Positions 43,166 through 51,222 of a DNA stretch of 64,000 bases are shown piece by piece. This DNA comes from Leptospiraceae bacterium (lineage in GTDB: Bacteria; Spirochaetota; Leptospiria; Leptospirales; Leptospiraceae): positions 186,001 to 250,000 of the forward strand of contig JACKPC010000007.1 of the NCBI GenBank assembly GCA_024233835.1, given 5' to 3'. The translations under genes were made by a program, and so were the position numbers. How positions within the stretch are numbered: the first letter of the stretch is position 1; each line of letters begins with the position of its first letter. The notes beneath the pieces are model-generated. The model saw nothing but the letters and a program-made list of their open reading frames with translations. It ran no database searches and was not told the origin of the DNA.

Positions 43166-43870
43166 ATGAGAAAGTCAAGTCGAAGAAAAAAAACACCCAT
43201 CAATGTACCGGAAAGGGAAACAATTCTTCCTAAAAAAGTCAGACCGGAAGTTAAAAAAGTAATAAAGACCAGTACCTTTAGTATTTCCTGGGATCCCATG
43301 TATTCCACAAGGAAAGTGGAAGATGAACTTCGTTCTGAACTGATAGACCTGTATTTCAAATTACAAAAGAAACCGGCAGAAACAATTGAAAGATTAAAAG
43401 AAATCATCACTGAAAATCCGGATCTACCCATGGCTTATAACTTTTTATACACAGCCTATCTGGCAGAAGATGAAAAACAAAATGCAATGGATATCATTCG
43501 GAAAGCCAAAGAAAGGTTCCCTGAATTTGTTTTCGGAAAACTGGCCAGTGCGGAAGAAGCCTTACAGGCGGGAAATTTTCAGGAAATTCCCCATATTCTG
43601 GGTAATATTACAAAATTCCGAGACATTAATCCATCGCGGGATACCTTCCATATCGTGGAAGCTCTGAACTTTGCTTACGTAATGGGAAGATACTGCGTAG
43701 AAAATAAAGAAAGCGAAAAAGCACAGAAGTATATCGAAGATATGAGACAAATTGATCCCAAAAGTCATTTCATTAAAAAATTAGAATCTCATTTCAACAA
43801 AGTCAACAAAGTAGGTATCTTCAAACGTGCCTTGAATCGTTTCAAAAGAAACAAGAAAGATTCGAATTAA
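43166..43870 (+). CDS. TPR-like protein, function unknown
   Basis: A 234-residue protein with a very basic N-terminus (MRKSSRRKKTPINVPERE) and basic C-terminus (RALNRFKRNKKDSN). Residues 55-220 look like three or four TPR-type helical pairs (LPMAYNFLYTAYLAEDEKQNAM, PEFVFGKLASAEEALQAGNF, AQKYIEDMRQIDPKSHFI). No signal peptide is seen. The charged ends suggest binding to RNA, ribosome or membrane, but that is speculation. It follows gmhA by 38 bases on the same strand. Confidence 0.75.
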   Translation: MRKSSRRKKTPINVPERETILPKKVRPEVKKVIKTSTFSISWDPMYSTRKVEDELRSELIDLYFKLQKKPAETIERLKEIITENPDLPMAYNFLYTAYLAEDEKQNAMDIIRKAKERFPEFVFGKLASAEEALQAGNFQEIPHILGNITKFRDINPSRDTFHIVEALNFAYVMGRYCVENKESEKAQKYIEDMRQIDPKSHFIKKLESHFNKVNKVGIFKRALNRFKRNKKDSN

Positions 43871-43879
43871 AACCAACTT

Positions 43880-43975
43880 CTCTTTGCCCCCTTGCGGTTG
43901 CTGCCCTTCGGCTCCGCTCAGGGAGCACCTTCTCCGCTCAGTATATAGCTCAGCAACCGGTTGCGGACAATACCA
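43880..43975. repeat. GC-rich intergenic inverted-repeat element
   Basis: Between the TPR gene and the lipoprotein at 44155 are 284 non-coding bases. The first third is strikingly GC-rich. CGGTTGCTG (43895-43903) pairs with CAGCAACCG (43951-43959). Between them CCGCTCAG occurs twice (43914-43921 and 43934-43941). A GCAACCGGTTGC palindrome spans 43953-43964. This looks like a mobile or dispersed structured element. I see nothing definite in 43976-44154 apart from an AT-rich leader. Confidence 0.5.
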
Positions 43976-44154
43976 TTTCTCCATCTCACAAGCCTGTTTT
44001 ATGATCTTATAGCTATGTTTAATCTTACTCCGTATAGTCCTAAATTCACAACCGTTTTCTCAGAAGTTTTTCTTTCTTTTTTGGCCTGAAATTTTTTCTT
44101 GGTAAGACCAAACGCTGTTTTGGGTAATAACTTCCAATATCCGAAGGTAAGACT

Positions 44155-45234
44155 ATGAATTTGAAAAAAAGAGTCATTTTCAGTATAATTCCCGGCTTGT
44201 TTCTTTTACTCGCCTGTTCCGGCCCTGAAAAGAAAATCGAGAAAAAGCCTACAGAAGCCGAAATTCTTCAAGCTTTCCAAATCCCGGAATCCAGCTATGA
44301 TGAACTGCCTAAAGAACGTAAATTATTTGCTGCTCATTATCCAATTTCCAACGAGATGAGGATTGATTTATTCATGAAACCTATTGAAAATATCGGTGGA
44401 GGCTATATCGGTGTGGGAACGGACCAGAATCTGAGCTTTATAGCAAAGGCCAGAAGTGAATTTGCCTATCTCATGGATTTTGACCCGGTGATTGTCAGGG
44501 TGAATAAGATACATATCTTATTTTTAAAAACAGCCCCCACTTATCCCGAATTTTTAAAACTCTGGTCTTTTAGTAATAATAAAGCTTCCTATGAACTGAT
44601 AAAAAAAGAATTTGAAGCCGGTTCAGACTTTAACCTGATTAACCAGGCCTGGAAAATTGCGGCAACAAAAGTTGGAGTTCCCTCTCGTTTGAAAGACCTG
44701 AATTATATGACAAAGCGTTTTGGTTTGCAATCATTTCACAATGTAGAGAAGGAATATGCTTATTTACACGAACTGGCTAAGAAGGGTAGAATTCAGGCGA
44801 TTCCGGGGGATTTAACCGGGAAAAAGACCATGCAGGCCATTTCCCTTTCAGCAAAGAAATTAAATATTCCTATTCGGATTTTATATACTTCCAATGCAGA
44901 AGAGTATACAAAGTTTCCGCAGGGGTTTCGAGACAATATTTTATCCCTACCGGTAGATGAAAAAAGTGTGCTTTTGAGAACCATTACCTCCTTTACCAAA
45001 GGAATTTTTGGTTTTCCGGAGGGAGAAGGCGAGCGTTTCCCGGACTATCCTTTCCATTACAACCTACACCCTCTGCAAAATTTCAAGAAATGGATGGGAT
45101 ATAAATCCAAAATAAGTTTTCGAAATCTCCTGAATGGACGTACCAAATTAGAGAAAGGTTTTTCCATTCAGAAGGCCAGTCCGGAGGAAGCAGGAGTCAA
45201 AGAATCAGGTGATATTAATAAATATGCAAAATAA
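44155..45234 (+). CDS. Predicted lipoprotein, function unknown
   Basis: A 359-residue exported protein. Signal MNLKKRVIFSIIPGLFLLLAC gives lipidation Cys21. The mature region has GGGYIGVGTDQNLSFIAKARSEFAYLMDFDP, where GVGTDQNLSF recalls the substrate-binding start of a methyltransferase-like Rossmann fold. Later segments such as QAIPGDLTGKKTMQAIS and IRILYTSNAEEYTKFP fit that reading, although the SAM glycine loop is altered. I do not recognise the family with confidence. Its end overlaps the CapA gene by about 11 bases, so the two are probably co-expressed. Confidence 0.75.
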   Translation: MNLKKRVIFSIIPGLFLLLACSGPEKKIEKKPTEAEILQAFQIPESSYDELPKERKLFAAHYPISNEMRIDLFMKPIENIGGGYIGVGTDQNLSFIAKARSEFAYLMDFDPVIVRVNKIHILFLKTAPTYPEFLKLWSFSNNKASYELIKKEFEAGSDFNLINQAWKIAATKVGVPSRLKDLNYMTKRFGLQSFHNVEKEYAYLHELAKKGRIQAIPGDLTGKKTMQAISLSAKKLNIPIRILYTSNAEEYTKFPQGFRDNILSLPVDEKSVLLRTITSFTKGIFGFPEGEGERFPDYPFHYNLHPLQNFKKWMGYKSKISFRNLLNGRTKLEKGFSIQKASPEEAGVKESGDINKYAK

Positions 45235-46432
45235 AAAAGAGAAATATAAGAGTGTTGTACCAAAAAAAAGCATTTTAATTATTCTTTTAGCGTTTTGGTT
45301 TGTAAATTGTGCCAGTACCATTCGCAGAATTTCTCCCGAAACCTCTCAATCCTCGCTCAGCTTTTCTGTAGTAGGAGATATTATGGTTCACAATACCCAG
45401 CTGGATGCAGCTTATGACAAAAAGTGCAAGTGCTATGATTTTGAACCGGTATTCAAAGAAATCAGTCCCTATCTTTCCCGGGCAGACTTTACCATTGGCA
45501 ACCTCGAAACAACTCTTCCCAATAATCCTAAGTTATATGCCGGCTACCCGGCTTTCGGAACCCCGGACTCCCTAACTTCAGCCTTAAAAAAAGCCGGTTT
45601 TGATATTCTTACCACCTCCAATAATCATTCCTGTGATACGGGAAAAGTTGGACTGGAACACACGATAGAGGCTCTTGATAAGCAGGGACTCGGACATCTC
45701 GGCACCTATAAGAATAAAAAGGAATATGAGAAGAATCGCATTTACACTATAGAAAAAAATGGTATAAGAATTGCATTATTTGCTTATACATACGGTACCA
45801 ACGGAATCCGCGTACCCGGAAACTTTGTAGTGAACCTGATAGACAAAGAACAAATAAAAAAAGATATCCTTCTCGCCAGAAGCCAGTCCTTTGATATGAT
45901 ATTTGTATACTATCATTTCGGAACAGAGTATTTGCGTCTTCCGGATAAGTTTCAAAAAGAAATGGTAGAACTGGCTTTAGAAGAAGGAGCGGATGTAGTT
46001 CTCGGTGGGCATCCTCACGTTCTACAACCTTTTGGTTTACAGACAAGAAAGGATAAAAAGGGAAGACACAGGCAAACCCTGCATATTTACTCTCTGGGTA
46101 ATTTTGTATCTGCCCAGCACAGAAGATTCACTGATGGAGGTATCATCTTCAATTTTTCCATTTCAAAAAAGCTGATTGATTATGGTGAAAAAAAAGAAGT
46201 GAGCTATTCCATTCATTCTGTAGGCTATGAACCGGTCTGGGTTTATCGTAACTGGATAAAAGGTAAAAGGAATTACTATGTTTTACCCGTTAATAAATAC
46301 AGAGAAGAAAAGGGTGAGTTAAAACTGGCTCTATCCGATACAAAGAAAATGGAATTATTTTATAAAGATACACAGGGACATTTTAAAAAGCATTCAATTC
46401 TGGAGGAGCCACTTGTAGCAGGAGGTGATTGA
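45224..46432 (+). CDS. CapA-family lipoprotein (poly-gamma-glutamate synthesis-like)
   Basis: About 402 residues. A signal anchor ends FWFVNC (Cys29), giving an exported lipoprotein. The calcineurin-like CapA/PGA_cap fold is shown by FSVVGDIMVHNTQL, ADFTIGNLETTLPNN, TTSNNHSCDTG (metal ligands), YYHFGTEYLRLPD, LGGHPHVLQPFG and YSLGNFVS. CapA proteins occur in poly-gamma-glutamate capsule systems, but capB and capC are absent here, so the substrate is open. I chose ATG 45224; a GTG at 45209 would add five residues. Its TGA overlaps the aat ATG. Confidence 0.87.
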   Translation: MQNKKEKYKSVVPKKSILIILLAFWFVNCASTIRRISPETSQSSLSFSVVGDIMVHNTQLDAAYDKKCKCYDFEPVFKEISPYLSRADFTIGNLETTLPNNPKLYAGYPAFGTPDSLTSALKKAGFDILTTSNNHSCDTGKVGLEHTIEALDKQGLGHLGTYKNKKEYEKNRIYTIEKNGIRIALFAYTYGTNGIRVPGNFVVNLIDKEQIKKDILLARSQSFDMIFVYYHFGTEYLRLPDKFQKEMVELALEEGADVVLGGHPHVLQPFGLQTRKDKKGRHRQTLHIYSLGNFVSAQHRRFTDGGIIFNFSISKKLIDYGEKKEVSYSIHSVGYEPVWVYRNWIKGKRNYYVLPVNKYREEKGELKLALSDTKKMELFYKDTQGHFKKHSILEEPLVAGGD

Positions 46433-47130
46433 TGTCTGTGAGAGATTTTGAATCTTTTTTTGGTAATCCTTCAATGATAAAAAGCGATATGGTGGCTATT
46501 GGAGGGGATTTTAGTACGGAGAGGCTGTTTTATGCTTACAGTCACGGAATATTTCCCTGGTCACAAAATCCGATCCGCTGGTATTGCTTAAACCCCAGGG
46601 CAATTTTTGATATTAAAGGTTTGCACATTTCCCGTACGGTAAAAAGAAAGATTAAAAAAGGTTTATATACCATTACTTTTAATGAAGCTTTTACGGATGT
46701 AATGAAAGGTTGTGCTCTGCGAGTTTATGAACCTACCTGGATAAGCAAAGGTTTTATTGAAGGATATACAAATTTTCACCGGGATGGTTATGCCCATAGT
46801 GTTGAGGCCTGGGATAGTTACGGAAACCTCGTAGGCGGAGCGTACGGTGTCGCTATAGGGAAATTTTTTGCAGGTGAAAGTATGTTTTCTTTTAGTTCAG
46901 ATGCCGGTAAGGTAGCCCTATCTTATCTCTTTTCAGCCCTGGATATGTCCGGTTTTACCCTCTTTGATACCCAGCAGTTGAATGAGGTCACCTGGAATTT
47001 GGGAGCCTATGAGATTCCCAAATCGGTTTATCTATCGAGGCTAAAAGACGCAGTAAAAGTTCCTACAAAGTGGCAGCCTCCTCTCCTCGAACAAATTTCT
47101 CCTCTTGATTATGCTGAAAGAAACTCCTGA
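46432..47130 (+). CDS. aat: Leucyl/phenylalanyl-tRNA-protein transferase
   Basis: A 232-residue enzyme that adds Leu or Phe from aminoacyl-tRNA to N-terminal Lys or Arg of proteins, marking them for ClpS/ClpAP (N-end rule). Motifs are VAIGGDFSTERLFYAYSHGIFPW, WYCLNPRAIFD, YEPTWISKGFIEGYTNFH, SVEAWDSYGNLVGGAYGVAIGKFFAGESMFS and LFDTQQL. The ATG at 46432 is chosen for the consensus GGAGGTGA at 46421-46428. It overlaps the CapA stop as TGATG. Confidence 0.95.
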   Translation: MSVRDFESFFGNPSMIKSDMVAIGGDFSTERLFYAYSHGIFPWSQNPIRWYCLNPRAIFDIKGLHISRTVKRKIKKGLYTITFNEAFTDVMKGCALRVYEPTWISKGFIEGYTNFHRDGYAHSVEAWDSYGNLVGGAYGVAIGKFFAGESMFSFSSDAGKVALSYLFSALDMSGFTLFDTQQLNEVTWNLGAYEIPKSVYLSRLKDAVKVPTKWQPPLLEQISPLDYAERNS

Positions 47131-47155
47131 ATAAATTACAGGAAGGTTAGACAGT

Positions 47156-48379
47156 TTAGTATTGGAATATACCTTCTTTGTTTTCAAATATTTCTGGTTT
47201 TAGACGATTTCCGCTGGAAGGATGACGCAGGCTTCTTTTTAGAACAAAATCAAAGAGTAGAGGGTTTACCTGGTATATTTCTCTTAGAAGTTCCCGTTCT
47301 TTTTTTGTAATGAGTTTGAGTTTTTCTAATTTGCCAAGGTGAATTAAAACATTAACAGCCGGAATCGGATAATCACTTCCATCCACGAGTTTTTTCGCCC
47401 AATCTTCTTTTTCCAATACAGTCAGGATAGGTTTGGGTAATCTTGTTACCAGACTTAAAGCAGAAATATCTCCATATAGCTTCCCATTAAATTTTTCTTC
47501 CATAAGTCGACTGAATAAAACAAAATTATCTATGGTTCTCAACTCTTTTGTATCGAGATCTGAATTTTGTCCCAGACTGGCACAGTGAGCAAGGATAACA
47601 TGGACTCCGAGTTGTAGTGCCAGTCTGAATAAAAGAGGGTTTCCTAGTTTCTGGTATTCGTCTGCTTCTACTGCTTTTTCTTCCCCGGAATGGCTCAAAA
47701 GAACTATTCTTTTCTCAATGAGTTTCTTATAAAATGGTATAATGTTTTTATCAGAGGGATCCATTCCCTGTGCATTGGGAAGCCATTTCATCAGTCTGAC
47801 TCCTTTTTCTGCCCAATAGTCTATTTGTTCCAGAGCATCTTTTCTATAGGGATGAACAGAAATCGCCGGAAGGAAAATATCGGGATACTGTTGAGAGAGT
47901 GCATATACATATTCATTCGGAACATAAAATTCTGTTTTCTCTTCATTTACGGTTCCATCCTGATTATAGTGTTTATCGAAAGCCAAAATATAATGCTTTC
48001 CATGGTAAGGATTGGAGCGAATCAGGTTTATGAGTCTATGAAGGGCTTCTTCGTCTGCACGGGAGGCAGATTTTACTCCGAGAGTACTTAAATATATTTT
48101 ATACCGAAGAAAATGAGCAGGATGAAAAATGGATTTCATATTTGGATTGATATAACAATCTTTGCAGGAAGTTCCCGTTCCTATTATATGGGTATGAAAA
48201 TCTACAAGCTTCTCTACATTGATTCCTTTATAGGCCTCAGCAACCAGGGCTTTTGCTTCTTTACTCAAGTTTGAAAAAGAAGGATCCGGGTGAAAAGCTC
48301 CTCCGAATGAGCGAAACATACAGGATTCTAAGAAAATATGGAAAAGTAAGAAAAAACCGAATTTTTGAATGAGTCGCAT
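47156..48379 (-). CDS. Amidohydrolase-family lipoprotein
   Basis: About 407 residues. From the chosen ATG (48379; AGGAG eight bases upstream) the signal is MRLIQKFGFFLLFHIFLESC with lipidation Cys20. The mature part is an amidohydrolase-2-like TIM barrel: LVDFHTHIIG (HxH), VRLMKWLPNAQG with a candidate metal-bridging Lys, VLLSHSGEE, ILAHCASLG and VDGSDYP with the catalytic Asp. All typical metal ligands seem present, so it may be an active hydrolase or decarboxylase on the cell surface, which is rare for the family. It is divergent from the histidine kinase at 48493. Confidence 0.82.
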   Translation of the reverse strand: MRLIQKFGFFLLFHIFLESCMFRSFGGAFHPDPSFSNLSKEAKALVAEAYKGINVEKLVDFHTHIIGTGTSCKDCYINPNMKSIFHPAHFLRYKIYLSTLGVKSASRADEEALHRLINLIRSNPYHGKHYILAFDKHYNQDGTVNEEKTEFYVPNEYVYALSQQYPDIFLPAISVHPYRKDALEQIDYWAEKGVRLMKWLPNAQGMDPSDKNIIPFYKKLIEKRIVLLSHSGEEKAVEADEYQKLGNPLLFRLALQLGVHVILAHCASLGQNSDLDTKELRTIDNFVLFSRLMEEKFNGKLYGDISALSLVTRLPKPILTVLEKEDWAKKLVDGSDYPIPAVNVLIHLGKLEKLKLITKKERELLREIYQVNPLLFDFVLKRSLRHPSSGNRLKPEIFENKEGIFQY

Positions 48380-48492
48380 TTTTGTCTCCTGTAAGAGTTT
48401 TGTTTTATACAAAATATCTTGCAAATATTTTTTACCGGTATAATATAGGAAACAGACTGGAAAATTAATAAAGAGTCAGGTCTATCAAAATA

Positions 48493-51159
48493 ATGAATAT
48501 ACTACTGGTTGAAGATAGTGAATTCGATTGTTTTTATGTCACAGAGCTTCTTAAAGATACGCAAATTGAGTATAATTTACATCATGAGTCGGATCTTGCT
48601 TCAGCTTTAGAGCACATAAGAACGAGTGGTTTTCCTGACATTATTCTTTTAGATCTCAATCTACCGGATTCCAGCGGTTTAAATACCTTTCAGGCTCTTA
48701 AATTAAGGTCTCCGAAATCTACCTTTATTATTCTTACCGGTAACCGAGACAACGATCTGGCTTTAAATTCCATTTCTCTTGGTGCCCAGGATTACCTTCT
48801 GAAAGGGAAAATTAATTCCTATGTATTAGAGCGCTCCATTAAATACTCTCTCGAGAGAACCCGTCAGAATCAGGAAGTAATCGAAAGAAGTCAGGCTTTG
48901 CAGGCAGCTAACCTGAGGATGCAGAAATTGATGGAGAATCTTCCTGCCGGAATTTGTCTTGAGGATAAAGATGGATATATTACCTATATGAATCCACATT
49001 TTATCCCGGTTTTAGGATTTAAACCTTACGAAATACCTCAAAAATTTTTAGAGGTAGTGGAGTTTTTAGCCGGAAACTATGCGGAGTCTTTTGACTTAAA
49101 AGAGAAATACCAGTGGATGGCGGAAAACCGCTATCATTTCAAGGGGGAAGAGTTTACAAATAAAGAGGGAAAAATTCTTTCTTTAGAGTATATTCCTCTT
49201 TTTTCGCATGATAATGAATATGAAGGAAACCTCTGGGTTTTTAATGATATTACTTCGAGTAAGCAATGGGAAAAGAAAAAAGAATTAGTTAAAATATTAG
49301 ATTCTACCTCTGAAGAATTTTATATTATATCACTTGAAACTTTTCGTTACCTTTATACAAATTCAACTGCTTTAAGTAACCTGGCCCTTGAGCAAGAAGA
49401 AATTTTTTTAAAACATCCCTATGAGATAAAAGAAGGGATGAGTAAGGAAGAATTTTTTAAACTGATTGATCCACTTTTAAAAGATGAGGTGGAACGTTTG
49501 GAATTCGAATGTTTGCATAAACGAAAAGATGGAATGCTATATCCTGTCCAGTTGTTATATACGAAAATGGAATGGAATGGAATGCCTGTTATTCTATCTG
49601 TTGGTCGAAATGTTGCAGAAAAAAAATATACAGAAAATCTAATTAAAGAAAAACAAGAACTTCTAAGTTCCGTATTTGATTTGGTTCAAGTAGGGATATG
49701 TATTTTAGATAGAGAGGGGAATATAAAAGAATATAATCAGAAGTTCAAAACTATTTTTAGTGAAAATGAAGATGTCAACTTTAAAAGTTTCCACCAGTTT
49801 GCCGGCTTAAGTGGAACCAGAAAAAAAAGGTTCTATCATCTGCTCTTTACTAAAGATACCATGTCAAACAAGAAACCTCTGAAGGTCAAAACCCTGAAAG
49901 GAAATAATATTTGGATAGACATTAAAGCGACTTCTATTACCTATAGTGATGGAAGAAAGTATAGATTATTAGCCATAATCGATGTAAGTCAGCAAAAGAT
50001 TTCGGAACGAAATATTAAGAATTTATTAAATGTTGAACAAAGTTCAAGAAAAATGCTGAGTACTATCATCAATGCTTCTCCCGACTGGATTTATATCAAG
50101 GACCTGGAATTTCGTTACCTTCGAGTAAATGATTCTTTTGCAAGAGATATGCACTTGAATCCGGATGATATTTTAGGAAGAAGTGATATACAAATAGGTT
50201 TTCATGAAAATATTGTTTTTGGCGATGATGAAAGAGAAATCAAGGGCTTTCGAGAAGAGGACCTGGAAGTACTAAAAGGGAAAACCATTCATAATAGTTC
50301 TGTCGAAGTGATTGATAAAAATGGAAAAGTTAGAATTTTTGATACCTATAAATACCCGCTTTTTTCGGATGAGCAGGTCATCGGGATTGTTGGAATCTCA
50401 AGGGACATTACAGAGAGAAGAAAAGAGGAAGAAAGAGTTAAAGATTTATTAAAAAAAGAAATTGCTCTCAATGAGTTTAAGTCACGTTTTATCCGGATGG
50501 TTTCACATGAATTCCGAACTCCTCTTACCACTATAATGAATTCTTCTCATCTGATTAAGTCTTACGGGAATCGGCTTGATGACGAAAAGAAAGAAAAGTA
50601 TTTTAAATATATAGAAGATGCCATTCATAATTTAATAGGTTTGCTTGATGATGTTATCTTAATCAACCAGTCTGAAGAAGATAGTTTGAACAATCATCCG
50701 GTAGAAATGAAACCTGTTAATACGATACAGGACATTATTGAAAAACTTGAAATAAGTTATAAAACACACCAAATACTTTTTTCAGTAGAAGGAGATCGTA
50801 AAACGGTTTATAGCCTCGATGATAGTCTATTTCGAATTATTGTGCAAAACTTAATAACAAATGCAATTAAGTATTCTCCGGGAAAAAAGAGTATAGAAGT
50901 TTACTTAGAATTAGATAAAGATGATATATTAATTCAAGTAAAAGATTATGGAATCGGAATTCCGCAAAAGGAATATGATAGTTTATTTAAATCCTTTTTT
51001 CGCGCCAGTAATGTGAAGAATATATCGGGAATTGGTTTGGGTTTAAATATTGTGAAATCCTGTGTAGAAAAAATGAAAGGAAAAATCTGGTTTGAATCTA
51101 AAGAAAATGAGGGAACTATCTTTTATATAAATATTCCTGCCTATAGTATTCTACTATAG
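48493..51159 (+). CDS. REC-PAS histidine kinase
   Basis: An 888-residue cytoplasmic signalling protein. An N-terminal receiver domain (1-120) has acceptor Asp54 in ILLDLNLPDSSG, with the acidic pair VEDSE and LLKGK (Lys) also present. Four PAS-like segments follow: about 150-255, 260-375, 385-500 and 515-640 (VEVIDKNGKVRIFDTYKYPLFS before DITERRKEEE). The kinase core has phospho-acceptor His672 in MVSHEFRTP, NLITNAIKYSP (N box), KDYGIGIPQKE (G1) and ISGIGLGLNIVKSC (G2). No transmembrane segment. The receiver is at the N-terminus, so the kinase is probably itself a target of another kinase. Confidence 0.93.
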   Translation: MNILLVEDSEFDCFYVTELLKDTQIEYNLHHESDLASALEHIRTSGFPDIILLDLNLPDSSGLNTFQALKLRSPKSTFIILTGNRDNDLALNSISLGAQDYLLKGKINSYVLERSIKYSLERTRQNQEVIERSQALQAANLRMQKLMENLPAGICLEDKDGYITYMNPHFIPVLGFKPYEIPQKFLEVVEFLAGNYAESFDLKEKYQWMAENRYHFKGEEFTNKEGKILSLEYIPLFSHDNEYEGNLWVFNDITSSKQWEKKKELVKILDSTSEEFYIISLETFRYLYTNSTALSNLALEQEEIFLKHPYEIKEGMSKEEFFKLIDPLLKDEVERLEFECLHKRKDGMLYPVQLLYTKMEWNGMPVILSVGRNVAEKKYTENLIKEKQELLSSVFDLVQVGICILDREGNIKEYNQKFKTIFSENEDVNFKSFHQFAGLSGTRKKRFYHLLFTKDTMSNKKPLKVKTLKGNNIWIDIKATSITYSDGRKYRLLAIIDVSQQKISERNIKNLLNVEQSSRKMLSTIINASPDWIYIKDLEFRYLRVNDSFARDMHLNPDDILGRSDIQIGFHENIVFGDDEREIKGFREEDLEVLKGKTIHNSSVEVIDKNGKVRIFDTYKYPLFSDEQVIGIVGISRDITERRKEEERVKDLLKKEIALNEFKSRFIRMVSHEFRTPLTTIMNSSHLIKSYGNRLDDEKKEKYFKYIEDAIHNLIGLLDDVILINQSEEDSLNNHPVEMKPVNTIQDIIEKLEISYKTHQILFSVEGDRKTVYSLDDSLFRIIVQNLITNAIKYSPGKKSIEVYLELDKDDILIQVKDYGIGIPQKEYDSLFKSFFRASNVKNISGIGLGLNIVKSCVEKMKGKIWFESKENEGTIFYINIPAYSILL

Positions 51160-51222
51160 GACTACAAAAGTTATCTTCTATCGAGCTTATGTTTATCCAC
51201 CTAAGGCCTATTTCGCGAAGAT

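Noticed and set aside
42979..43431. 150-codon minus-strand frame spanning gmhA and the TPR gene
   Set aside because: Opposes two well-supported genes and the gap between them; no start signal.
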